8,863 nt of DNA from DATBSK01 sp040902705 (GCA_040902705.1 JBBDWT010000016.1:1-8863); one strand, 5' to 3'. Positions 1 to 6,548 are shown, counted from the stretch's first letter. The notes: generated by a model not told the origin, from the sequence alone. Program-made: numbers and translations.

Positions 1-148
1 ACTGTCAGGCACCAACCGGAGCCACCGCGTCAAGCATGAACCGGAGCCGCACACCTCGCGCGCCCAGTCGATTCTTGACTGGTTCTTGACCCGGGCTTCA
101 GGGCAGGGTGACCGCGACCTCGCGCATCCCCGCTGACCTGGGGTTTCC
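1..148. other. Left-edge non-coding stretch with short direct repeats
   Basis: I see no credible gene here. Two small repeats are visible: AACCGGAGCC at 14-23 and again at 39-48 (25-bp period), and TTCTTGAC at 72-79 and 83-90 (11-bp period, about one helical turn). On the minus strand this is the region just past the tRNA 3' end. A weak CCCC...GGGG stem could form there but has no T-tract, so I do not call a terminator. The function is unknown. Confidence 0.3.
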
Positions 149-223
149 TGGTGGGCGGTAGAGGATTTGAACCTCTGACCCCTTCCGCGTCAAGGAAGTG
201 CTCTACCCCTGAGCTAACCGCCC
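149..223 (-). tRNA. tRNA-Val (anticodon GAC), CCA encoded
   Basis: The minus strand folds as a full cloverleaf. The acceptor stem is GGGCGGT with ACCGCCC, and the D-arm is GCTC/GAGC around an AGGGGTA loop. The anticodon stem is CTTCC/GGAAG around loop TTGACGC, and the T-arm is AGAGG/CCTCT with loop TTCAAAT. The seven-base anticodon loop puts GAC at 189-191, which reads GTC (and by wobble GTT) valine codons. The discriminator is A, and CCA is encoded directly at 149-151. The length is 75 nt with CCA. The gene lies 81 bp downstream of a protein gene on the same strand. It could be read through from that operon or have its own promoter in 224-304, where I see no strong consensus boxes. Confidence 0.96.
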
Positions 224-273
224 GTGTGGACGGACGAGGCTATCAGCACCCCTTTTCGCACCAGGATGCGTTG

Positions 274-295
274 CTCACCCGCGTCTGGAGGTGAG
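274..295 (-). terminator. Possible weak hairpin terminator between the secreted-protein operon and tRNA-Val
   Basis: CTCACC (274-279) and GGTGAG (290-295) are perfect inverted arms of 6 bp around a 10-nt loop. On the minus strand the hairpin starts about 10 nt after the stop codon at 305-307. There is no U-tract after it, so it may be a weak or Rho-assisted end, or chance. Its position between the last protein gene and the tRNA is the main reason to list it. Confidence 0.25.
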
Positions 296-304
296 ATACG
301 CCGC

Positions 305-1306
305 TCAGCAAACGATCCCGCCGCGGCCGACGACCTCGCAGTAGGTCGACTTCGCCATCTTCCACTCACCGTCGACCAGCAGCGCGCGACCAGCGGTCTG
401 CGCGGTGATCGGTTGGCCGTCGAGGAGCAGGTCGAACCGCACCGCGGCTTCGTGATCGTTCAGGAAGATGATCTTGTCGATCTCCAGCTTCACGGGTCCG
501 ACGTCGGGATAGAGCTCGCGGATCTCCTCCAGCACGCCGAGCACGGACGCGCCGTCCTCGATCGCCGCGACCCGCTCCTCGCTGCCGATGTCCTGGTCGG
601 CCGTGTACACGAGCTCGTACGCCGCGGTGACCGCCTCGCGCGCCGCGCGCCGATCCGCCGGCGGCGGTCCCGTGGGCTCAGGCAGCGGGACGGGCTGCTG
701 CTCTCCCCCATCGCACTCGGGGCTCGACGGCGCGTAGGCCCGCACGTCGACGGGCTTCCCGACACGCTTCCCGTCATCGTCGAGGAAGCGCATCGTGCCG
801 ATGGGATGGTTGAGCAGCGGAACGCGACGAGGGTCGGCCTCGGGCTCGGCGGCCGGGACCTTCGCCGCCAGGACGACCCAGCCGTCGCGCATCGCACCGG
901 CCTCGTCCGCCGCCCCGTCCTCGAACACGATTCTCGCCCGCGCCGCGCCGTGCGGGAGCCGCGCGAGTGCGACGTTGACCGGCGCGCCCACCTGCTGGCC
1001 GGTGGTCTGCGCCTGCGGCGTGAATCCCTTCTCTGCCTTCGCGGGGAAGCTCAGCTGCTGCGCGAGCTCGCGCGTCGACAGCTGCACGTTCACCTGCTGG
1101 TCGGGCATACACGACGCCGGGACCCCCGCCGGGACCCCGAAGTCGATGTCCCGCGAGTACACCCGGAGCTCGACCCCGTCGGCGGACGCGCGGAACCCGA
1201 TCCGCTTCGTCTCGTCCAGTGCCGGATCGCCCTTCGCCGAGACTGCGACGGGCGCCAGCACGACACACGCGGCGGCGAGCAGCGCGACGAGCCGCAAGCG
1301 CGTCAC
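305..1306 (-). CDS. Secreted four-cysteine protein, downstream paralogue (Mtb12-like C-terminal domain, function unknown)
   Basis: I chose the GTG at 1306 (333 aa) because it overlaps the TGA of the preceding gene as GTGA, typical of translational coupling. A GTG at 1312 has a better-spaced GGCGGA and would add two residues. A more upstream start at 1366 would overlap the neighbour by 64 bp and bury the signal peptide. Residues 1-24 form a Sec signal peptide: basic start, hydrophobic LVALLAAACVVL, probable cleavage after VSA. The mature protein has an N-terminal domain (about 35-200), a Pro-rich linker (about 205-218, containing PTGPPPAD) and a C-terminal domain (about 220-333). That domain has a helix ending EERVAAIEDG, then a strand IIFLNDHEAAVRF, then GRALLVDGEWKM and a TYCE ending. 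This layout resembles the NTF2-like Mtb12 antigen tail, by inference only. Cysteines 66, 198, 323 and 333 match those of the upstream paralogue, suggesting two disulfides outside the membrane. Function is unknown; a partner of the operon permease is one possibility. Confidence 0.86.
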   Translation of the reverse strand: MTRLRLVALLAAACVVLAPVAVSAKGDPALDETKRIGFRASADGVELRVYSRDIDFGVPAGVPASCMPDQQVNVQLSTRELAQQLSFPAKAEKGFTPQAQTTGQQVGAPVNVALARLPHGAARARIVFEDGAADEAGAMRDGWVVLAAKVPAAEPEADPRRVPLLNHPIGTMRFLDDDGKRVGKPVDVRAYAPSSPECDGGEQQPVPLPEPTGPPPADRRAAREAVTAAYELVYTADQDIGSEERVAAIEDGASVLGVLEEIRELYPDVGPVKLEIDKIIFLNDHEAAVRFDLLLDGQPITAQTAGRALLVDGEWKMAKSTYCEVVGRGGIVC

Positions 1307-2415
1307 GGACACTGCGTTCCGCCGGACACCAGCATCTCGCACCACGTCGAGGTCGTGACCCGCCACGTCCCGTCGACGAGCACCGCTCGGCCGATCAGCG
1401 TCTTCGACAGCGGGTCGCCGTTCTCCTTGGAGATGCTGTACCGCAGCGCAGCCTCGTGGTCGTTCAGGAACGTCACGTCACCGACGACCGCCTTCGTCGC
1501 GCCGACGTCGGGGAATCGCTCGCCCGCTCGCTCGACCGCTCGCTCGACCGACGCTCGCAGCGTCTCTCCGCCCTCGATCGCCGCGAGGCGCTCCTCGGGG
1601 GTCACGTCGGGGTTGCCGTCGAACACGGTCCTGTACGCGGTCACCACCTCTGCCTCGGCCGCGGTCGGGTCGGCCGGCGGCGGGCCGGTTGCCGGCGGGA
1701 GCGGCTCGATCAGTGGTGGCCGCGGCGCGTTGCCGCACTCCACCGTCTCGCGTGGTGTGGCTCCAAAGCCGTAGGCCACCGTCTCCGTCGCGACGGGAAC
1801 GCCGGCCGCGTCGCGGTACGTGATGGTGCCGATCGTGCGGGTGGGTCCGGTGGGGTCGGCAGCCCGAACGCGCGACGCGAGCGCGACCCAGCCGCCCGGC
1901 AGACCCGGTGCGGCGTCGGTGCGCCCGCCCGCGAAGCGCATCTGCGCAGAGGTCGACCCCTCCGGCAGCATCGCGACGGCGACCGCCACTGGTGCTCGCT
2001 CCACCAGGCCGATCACCTGTCCTTGCGCGGGGAAGGCCTCGCCGGTACGAGCGGAGAAGGTCACCGACTGCGCGATCGCCTTCGTCGACGTCTGCATGTC
2101 GATGGAGAGATCGGGGAAGCACTCTGCGGGGAGCGGCGCGCCTTGCAGGCCGACGAACACCTGGTCGACGTCACCGAGGTAGGTGCGGAGTGTGACGCCG
2201 TCGCCCGACGTCCGCGTCCCGAGGTGCTGCAGCTGCCGCGCGCCCCCACCGATCCCCCTGGCGGCGACCAACACCGTCCGGGCGCTCGACTCGGTCGAGC
2301 GCTCGTCGGACGGCCGATCGTCCTGGGCCACCGCAGCGACCGGAGCCGAGACGACCGAGACCGCCGCGAGCAACGTCGTTCCGAGCGCTCTCCCGACCCG
2401 CCCCCCGAGATGCAC
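1303..2415 (-). CDS. Secreted four-cysteine protein, upstream paralogue (Mtb12-like C-terminal domain, function unknown)
   Basis: This 370-aa protein starts at GTG 2415. GAGAGG at 2424-2429 lies 8 nt upstream and overlaps the permease stop, which supports this start and co-expression. Residues 1-30 are a signal peptide (LGTTLLAAVSVVSAPVAAVA, cleavage likely after AVA). An acidic/polar spacer (31-60) leads into an N-terminal domain (about 62-228), a Pro-rich linker (about 232-249, ending TGPPPAD) and a C-terminal domain (about 251-370). It aligns along its length with the gene just downstream. Shared landmarks include TGPPPAD, EERxAAIExG, PDVGxxK, FLNDHEAAxR, a GRAxLVDGxW block and a C-terminal SGG/RGG-x-x-C. 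Cysteines 99, 227, 359 and 369 correspond to the four mature cysteines of the paralogue. Residues 290-297 are a VERA-VERA repeat encoded by an exact 12-bp tandem duplication. No catalytic motif is recognised. A binding or accessory role at the cell surface is an inference from the fold guess and the operon. Confidence 0.9.
   Translation of the reverse strand: MHLGGRVGRALGTTLLAAVSVVSAPVAAVAQDDRPSDERSTESSARTVLVAARGIGGGARQLQHLGTRTSGDGVTLRTYLGDVDQVFVGLQGAPLPAECFPDLSIDMQTSTKAIAQSVTFSARTGEAFPAQGQVIGLVERAPVAVAVAMLPEGSTSAQMRFAGGRTDAAPGLPGGWVALASRVRAADPTGPTRTIGTITYRDAAGVPVATETVAYGFGATPRETVECGNAPRPPLIEPLPPATGPPPADPTAAEAEVVTAYRTVFDGNPDVTPEERLAAIEGGETLRASVERAVERAGERFPDVGATKAVVGDVTFLNDHEAALRYSISKENGDPLSKTLIGRAVLVDGTWRVTTSTWCEMLVSGGTQCP
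1525..1548. repeat. Perfect 12-bp tandem duplication inside a coding region
   Basis: CGCTCGCTCGAC occurs twice head to tail (1525-1536 and 1537-1548). On the coding (minus) strand each copy encodes VERA, giving VERAVERA at residues 290-297 of the upstream secreted paralogue. The downstream paralogue is four residues shorter between the matching IExG and PDVG landmarks, so the duplication probably arose by slippage after the gene duplication. It keeps the reading frame and extends a predicted helix by about one turn. Confidence 0.85.
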
Positions 2416-2423
2416 CGGGGCAG

Positions 2424-2429
2424 CCTCTC
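2424..2429 (-). promoter_or_regulatory. Ribosome binding site overlapping the permease stop codon
   Basis: GAGAGG on the minus strand overlaps the last two bases of the permease TGA (2428-2430) and sits 8 nt before the GTG start at 2415. Strength and spacing fix that start, and the overlap implies that ribosomes finishing the permease can reinitiate on the secreted-protein gene. Confidence 0.7.
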
Positions 2430-4980
2430 ACTCCGTGGCGATGGCTTCCAGCACGTCGAGGCGTCCGGCCCGCCATGCCGGGTACAGCGCGGCGACGACA
2501 CCCGCGAGCATCGACAGCACCAGGAAGACCGCGAGCTGCTCGTAGGGGATGCGGACCTCTGTGATTCCCTGCGACTCCAGGGCAGACGTGAACACCCAGC
2601 CCCACACCACGCCGATGACCGTGCCGACGATGCCACCGATCAACGCGACGATCACCGACTCCCCTCGCACCATCCGCCGGATCTGTCGTCGGCTGGTGCC
2701 GATCGAGCGCAGCAGCCCCAGCTCGCGGGTGCGCTCGTAGACGGACAGCGCGAGCGTGTTCACGATGCCGAGCACGGCGATGATCTCGGCGAGCAGCAAC
2801 AGGGCGACGGTGACGGCGAGGAAGCGGTCGATCGCACGTTCCTGCTCGTCCTTGTACTGCTCGCGGGTGAGCACGTCGACGTTCGGGAACTCGTCGCCGA
2901 GCGCACCCGTGATCGCCCGGCGCGCCGCGGCGGTGTTGCCGTCGCGGGCCGACACGTACACGAGCGAGTCCTGATCGTCGCCGCCGAAGCCTCGCTCGTA
3001 CGCGTCCTGTGCGACGACGAACGGCACCGGGAAGCCGCCGGTGAAGTCCTCCTGCTCGTACGTGCCGACGACCCGGAGGTTCACGAACCCACGCGGGAAC
3101 TGCATCGACACCTGGTCGCCCACCGCGAGGTCGTACTGGTCGGCCGCCCCACGGAAGACGAGCACCCCGTCGGCACCCATGTCGGCGATCCGTCCGTCGT
3201 CGATCCGCAGGTCGACGACCGGTGCCAGCTGTGTGGGATCGACACCGGCGACGGTCTCCTCGTCGGCGCCGACCCGCACGTTCCCGAACCGGAACGACGC
3301 GACTGCGTCGAGCGCACGGAGCGCGCGCAGACGGTCGGCGACCTGCGGTGAGAAGCCCGCGAACTGCTGCGCCTTGAGCACGTAGTCGGCGCGGATCCCC
3401 CGGTCCACGGCCCGCTCGACCGACGCCTTCGCCGACTCCCCGAAGATCGCGACCAGCCCGACGAGCGCGAGCCCGACGACGAGCGCGGAGGCCGTTGCCG
3501 ACGTGCGCCGCGGGTTGCGCATCGCGTTGCCACGAGCGAGCACGCCGGTGACCCCCATCAGGCGCAACGGCCACCCGAGGACACTCGCGAGCGGACGGGC
3601 GAAGGTGGCCAGCAGCACGATCACGCCGAAGAAGAGGAGCAGCGCGCCGAGCGCCACGATCCAGATCTCGCTGGTCACGTCCTGCGCCTGGCGTGACCGA
3701 TCGACGCCGATGACCAGCAGCGGGACGCTCGCGATCAGGAAGGCGCCGCCGATGACGCGTCGGCGCCGGAACGGGCGCGCCCGCACCTGACGCACGTCGT
3801 TGATCGCGGCCATCGGCGGGATCCGCGCGGCCCGCCACGCCGGGATCACCGACGACGCGACGGTCACCAGCACCCCGACCCCGACCGCCGCGATCACCGT
3901 GCGCTCGGCCACGACGAGCGACCCCTCGGGCACGCTGAACCCGACGCTGCTCAGGATCGCGAGGAGCAGCGCGGCGAGCCCGACCCCGACGACGAGCCCG
4001 ACGATCGAGGCGATGAGCCCGACGATCGCCGCCTCCACGATCACGGCGATGACCACCTGGCGGCCCCCCGCGCCCATCGCCCGCAAGAGCCCGAACTCAC
4101 GGGTGCGTTGCGCGACGAGGATCGCGAACGTGTTGAAGATGATGAACGCGCCGACGACGAGCCCGATCGCCGCGAACCCGAGCAGGAGCTGGGTGAGCAA
4201 CGAGAAGAACTCGGTGAACTGGCTGCTCCGGTCCGCGGCGAACTGTGCCGCGAGCTTCACCTCGTACGCAGCGCCGAGCTCCTGCTGGATGCTCGCAGCG
4301 AGCGCGCGGTCGTTCGCGCCGGGCTCGGCCACGACGTTCACCGCGTCCACCGAGTTGGGCGCGTCGAACACGCGTTGCGCGGTCTTCACGTCGAATGCGG
4401 CAAACGTCACCGCGAGTGCATCGTTGCTCCGGCCGAACCGGAACAGCCCGACGATGTCGAACTCCTCCTTCGGGCCGTTGAGGAGCACGTCGACCGTGTC
4501 GCCCACCTCGAAGCCGTGGGCCCGAGCGGTGCCGACGTCCATCGCGACCTCGCCGTCGCGCGTCGGGCGGCGACCCGCGACGAGCTTCAGCGGGCGATCG
4601 GCCTTCGGGCTCTGCGACCACGTGATGCCGATCGTGGGCGCGCCGCCGTTCTGGATCGACTCGCCGTCCTTTCCGACGAACTGGGCGTAGTCCTCGAGGA
4701 ACCCGTGGGCCGACGCGACGCCGTCGACGGAGCGCACCCGGCCGACGATGGAGGCCGGGGCCCGCTCCCGCTCGCCGTCGCCGCCGAAGGGCGCCTTCGG
4801 TCGGACGACGAGGTCGATCCCCTCGACCGTCTGCTGGAAGAACGTCTGGAACGAGCGGTCGAGCGTGTCGGTGAGCACGTAGGTGCCGGCGACGAAGCTC
4901 ACGCCCAAGAGCACCGAGAGGGCGGTGAGCGCAAGCCGCACCTTGCGAGCAAGGAGCCCGCGGATCGTCGCCTTCCACAT
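2428..4980 (-). CDS. ABC transporter permease, duplicated FtsX/MacB type
   Basis: I start at ATG 4980 (850 aa, MWKATIRGLLARK...), the usual beginning of this family: a short basic segment followed at once by TM1. A GTG at 5022 would add 14 residues without membrane character. The layout is: TM1 (about 17-38); extracytoplasmic MacB-like domain 1 (40-260); helices around 262-288, 311-345 and 362-383 forming FtsX domain 1; two linker helices (409-426, 439-460); TM about 497-514; extracytoplasmic domain 2 (515-720); and FtsX domain 2 with helices 721-746, 773-799 and 816-836. Each FtsX domain has the hallmark RTREFGLLRAMG (292-303) or RTRELGLLRSIG (750-761), and each ends in PAWRAAR or PAWRAGR, typical of the coupling region. 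The family works with a separate LolD/MacB-like ATPase on lipoproteins, peptides or envelope substrates, or transmits force across the membrane. No ATPase is encoded in this window; the upstream neighbour is a divergent dehydrogenase. The two secreted paralogues follow in the same operon. The substrate is unknown. Confidence 0.93.
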   Translation of the reverse strand: MWKATIRGLLARKVRLALTALSVLLGVSFVAGTYVLTDTLDRSFQTFFQQTVEGIDLVVRPKAPFGGDGERERAPASIVGRVRSVDGVASAHGFLEDYAQFVGKDGESIQNGGAPTIGITWSQSPKADRPLKLVAGRRPTRDGEVAMDVGTARAHGFEVGDTVDVLLNGPKEEFDIVGLFRFGRSNDALAVTFAAFDVKTAQRVFDAPNSVDAVNVVAEPGANDRALAASIQQELGAAYEVKLAAQFAADRSSQFTEFFSLLTQLLLGFAAIGLVVGAFIIFNTFAILVAQRTREFGLLRAMGAGGRQVVIAVIVEAAIVGLIASIVGLVVGVGLAALLLAILSSVGFSVPEGSLVVAERTVIAAVGVGVLVTVASSVIPAWRAARIPPMAAINDVRQVRARPFRRRRVIGGAFLIASVPLLVIGVDRSRQAQDVTSEIWIVALGALLLFFGVIVLLATFARPLASVLGWPLRLMGVTGVLARGNAMRNPRRTSATASALVVGLALVGLVAIFGESAKASVERAVDRGIRADYVLKAQQFAGFSPQVADRLRALRALDAVASFRFGNVRVGADEETVAGVDPTQLAPVVDLRIDDGRIADMGADGVLVFRGAADQYDLAVGDQVSMQFPRGFVNLRVVGTYEQEDFTGGFPVPFVVAQDAYERGFGGDDQDSLVYVSARDGNTAAARRAITGALGDEFPNVDVLTREQYKDEQERAIDRFLAVTVALLLLAEIIAVLGIVNTLALSVYERTRELGLLRSIGTSRRQIRRMVRGESVIVALIGGIVGTVIGVVWGWVFTSALESQGITEVRIPYEQLAVFLVLSMLAGVVAALYPAWRAGRLDVLEAIATE

Positions 4981-5004
4981 GCCGCTGACATCATTGCCGT
5001 CGCA

Positions 5005-5022
5005 GTGCCCGATGCGGGGCAC
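5005..5022. promoter_or_regulatory. Dyad in the divergent promoter region (candidate operator)
   Basis: GTGCCC (5005-5010) and GGGCAC (5017-5022) are perfect inverted arms separated by 6 bp. They lie in the 65-bp gap between the divergent permease and dehydrogenase starts, where promoters for both directions must sit unless a start is misplaced. The arrangement suits a dimeric regulator acting on both genes. No convincing -35/-10 pair was recognised on either strand. If the permease started at GTG 5022, the dyad would lie within its first codons. Confidence 0.35.
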
Positions 5023-5035
5023 GGGGACCGGACAC

Positions 5036-5040
5036 GGGAG
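5036..5040 (+). promoter_or_regulatory. Ribosome binding site of the short-chain dehydrogenase
   Basis: GGGAG lies 5 nt before ATG 5046. It supports this ATG over the in-frame GTG at 5040, which would overlap the site itself. Confidence 0.6.
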
Positions 5041-5045
5041 TGGAC

Positions 5046-5846
5046 ATGGGGTTGCTCGAGGGATGCCGGGCGTTCGTCACGGGCGGTGGCTCCGGGATCG
5101 GCGCCGAGACCTGCCGGCGGATGAGCGCGGAGGGCGCGACCGTCGCCGTGGTCGACATCAACGCCGATGCGGCCACGGCGGTGGCGGCCGAGATCGGCGG
5201 CGTCGCCTACGACGTCGACGTCACCGACTACGACGCACTCGACGCCGCGGTCCGTGAGGCCGCGGAGCAGCTCGGCGGGCTGACGACGCTGTTCAACAAC
5301 GCGGGCAGCTCGAACATGGCGAGCGTCCACGCGTGGGACCTCGCCGAGTGGGAGCGCATCGTGCGGCTCAACCTCACCGGCGTCTTCCACGGGTTCCGCG
5401 CCGCGGTGCCGCTCATGCTCGAGACCGACGCACCTCCGGCCGGGCGCGCCATCGTCTCGACGTCGTCGATCAGCGGGACGCGCCCGTCTGCGGGCGAGGC
5501 GCCGTACGCCGCGGCGAAGGCCGCCGTCGCAGCGCTCACCTCGACGGCCGCGCTCGAGTACGGGCCCGACATCCGCGTCAACGCGGTCGCGCCCGGGATG
5601 ATCCGCACCGGGCTCACCGACATCCTGCTCGACGGCTTCGACTGGACCGTGCCCCACATGGAGGAGAAGACGCCGGCCGCGCGCATCGGGGCTCCCGGCG
5701 ACATCGCCGATGTGGTGGTGTTCCTCTGCTCCGACATGGCGCGCTTCATGACGGGCCAGAACCTGGTGGTCGACGGCGGCATGACCCTCCACGGCGCGGG
5801 CGTCGACGGGCTCCTCGACCGCTTCCAGGCGATGCTCCCCGGGTAA
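5046..5846 (+). CDS. Short-chain dehydrogenase/reductase (SDR), classical family
   Basis: This 266-aa protein has the usual length for a classical SDR, a cytosolic NAD(P)(H)-dependent oxidoreductase with a single Rossmann domain. Visible motifs are TGGGSGIG at 12-19 (dinucleotide binding), Asp37 at the end of the second strand (favours NAD(H) over NADP(H)) and NNAG at 84-87. The active-site set is Asn109, Ser141, Tyr154 and Lys158 (YAAAK), with the usual 13-residue Ser-Tyr spacing. RVNAVAPGMIRT and the end MTGQNLVVDGG are also typical. All key residues are present, so it should be active. The substrate cannot be read from sequence; hydroxy-acyl, steroid or sugar alcohols are all possible in this family. 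It is transcribed divergently from the permease, with only 65 bp between starts. The CAP gene follows 94 bp downstream on the same strand. Confidence 0.94.
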   Translation: MGLLEGCRAFVTGGGSGIGAETCRRMSAEGATVAVVDINADAATAVAAEIGGVAYDVDVTDYDALDAAVREAAEQLGGLTTLFNNAGSSNMASVHAWDLAEWERIVRLNLTGVFHGFRAAVPLMLETDAPPAGRAIVSTSSISGTRPSAGEAPYAAAKAAVAALTSTAALEYGPDIRVNAVAPGMIRTGLTDILLDGFDWTVPHMEEKTPAARIGAPGDIADVVVFLCSDMARFMTGQNLVVDGGMTLHGAGVDGLLDRFQAMLPG

Positions 5847-5874
5847 CGGATACCTCCTCAAGGTCGCGCCCTGA

Positions 5875-5924
5875 GTGGTCGATCTCTCCATCACCAGCTC
5901 CATCACCAGGCTGGGAGAGACCAC
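5875..5924 (+). repeat. Tandem 12-bp repeat inside a long inverted repeat, upstream of the CAP gene
   Basis: CTCCATCACCAG occurs twice in tandem (5886-5897, 5898-5909). It is flanked by an imperfect inverted repeat: GTGGT...CTCTCC (5875-5889, with a 4-nt bulge) pairs with GGAGAGACCAC (5914-5924), an 11-bp stem with a 24-nt loop. A third CACCAG follows at 5922-5927, touching the ribosome binding site of the CAP gene. It could be an mRNA leader structure, the end of the dehydrogenase transcript (no U-tract) or a binding region. The function is inferred from position only. Confidence 0.45.
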
Positions 5925-5940
5925 CAGGAAGCGGCCGATC

Positions 5941-6462
5941 ATGGCAACGACGTCGACAAGGCGGGCAAAGGGGTTTGGCATCGCCATCACCGCGCTCGCG
6001 GTCGCCGGGTTCGCTGCCGCATGCGCCGGCCCGGCTCCCGCTCCGGCCCCCGCCCCCGGGTGCTCGGGCCCCGGCGGACCTCCCGACGCCACCACGAGCG
6101 CCGTCTACAACGCCACGAACGCCAGTCGCGCCGGTGCCGGGGTGGGTGGGCTCTCGTGGAACCCGCAGCTCTGGTGCCTCGCCAGCGAGTGGAGCGCCGA
6201 GATGGGCCGCACGGGCATGCACCACCGTGACCTCAACGCCACGATCCGCCGGCCGGACTACTCCGGCTACACCACGCTCGGCGAGAACGTCCTCTACGGA
6301 CCGGCGACGATGAGCGGCGAGGAAATGCACGACGCGTGGATGAACTCACCCACCCATCGGGCGAACATCCTCTCGCCCACCTTCACCTCGTTCGCAGTGG
6401 CGACGGCGTACCCGCAGGGTCCGTACGGCCAGGTGTCGGCCACCGAGAACTTCGGCGGCTGA
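5941..6462 (+). CDS. CAP/SCP-domain protein, exported and probably a lipoprotein
   Basis: The start is ATG 5941 (173 aa), with AGGAAG 9 nt upstream. The in-frame GTG at 5875 would put 22 residues, encoded by the repeat region, before the signal peptide, so I reject it. The N-terminus is basic (TRRAK), then hydrophobic 12-27, then AAAC with Cys28 as a lipobox-like site. Ala at -3 is permitted but not ideal, so lipidation is probable rather than certain. An Ala-Pro linker (APAPAPAP, 32-39) would space the domain from the membrane. The CAP domain covers about 50-173: NATNASRAGAG, His94/95, GEN at 114-116, then WMNSPTHRANIL (133-144). This supplies the conserved His/Glu/Glu/His-type cavity residues (His95, Glu115, Glu127 or 128, His139). 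Cys41 and Cys79 could pair. Bacterial YkwD-like CAP proteins act outside the cell, and their biochemical role is generally unclear. Confidence 0.9.
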   Translation: MATTSTRRAKGFGIAITALAVAGFAAACAGPAPAPAPAPGCSGPGGPPDATTSAVYNATNASRAGAGVGGLSWNPQLWCLASEWSAEMGRTGMHHRDLNATIRRPDYSGYTTLGENVLYGPATMSGEEMHDAWMNSPTHRANILSPTFTSFAVATAYPQGPYGQVSATENFGG

Positions 6463-6495
6463 CGCACCCCGACCTCTCCACCGTTCCACCTCCCA

Positions 6496-6540
6496 GCACA
6501 CGCAGTCGGTTCGCCTCCGGGCGGCCCGTCTGTCGCGTGC
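6496..6540. other. Convergent intergenic stretch with an imperfect inverted repeat
   Basis: The 86-bp gap between the convergent CAP gene and the small membrane-protein gene contains GCACACG (6496-6502) facing CGCGTGC (6534-6540). They pair at 6 of 7 positions, with a second small CGCC/GGCG stem inside. It could end transcription in both directions, but it lacks a T-tract and the pairing is weak. Confidence 0.2.
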
Positions 6541-6548
6541 AGGGGGAT

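Noticed and set aside
1307..1366. ATG/GTG start at 1366 for the downstream secreted protein
   Set aside because: It would overlap the previous gene by 64 bp and put about 20 polar residues before the signal peptide. The GTGA overlap at 1303-1306 is a better start.
224..1774. 516-codon open frame on the plus strand starting next to the tRNA
   Set aside because: It is antisense to both secreted paralogues. Their mutual homology is visible only in the minus-strand translation.
1219..3351. 710-codon open frame on the plus strand
   Set aside because: It lies opposite three well-supported minus-strand genes with signal peptides, membrane helices and family motifs. Its translation is Arg/Asp/Gly/His-rich with no motif, as expected of the antisense frame of GC-rich genes.
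4981..5022. GTG 5022 as the permease start
   Set aside because: It adds 14 residues of no membrane or family character, and the family normally begins a few residues before TM1, as ATG 4980 gives.
4108..5124. 338-codon plus-strand frame crossing the permease start and the dehydrogenase start
   Set aside because: It overlaps the clear FtsX-type permease and the Rossmann motif of the dehydrogenase in other frames, with low-complexity Arg/Glu/Ala composition.
4899..6095. 398-codon minus-strand frame opposite the dehydrogenase
   Set aside because: The plus-strand dehydrogenase has every SDR motif. The opposing frame is Arg/His/Val-rich and has none.
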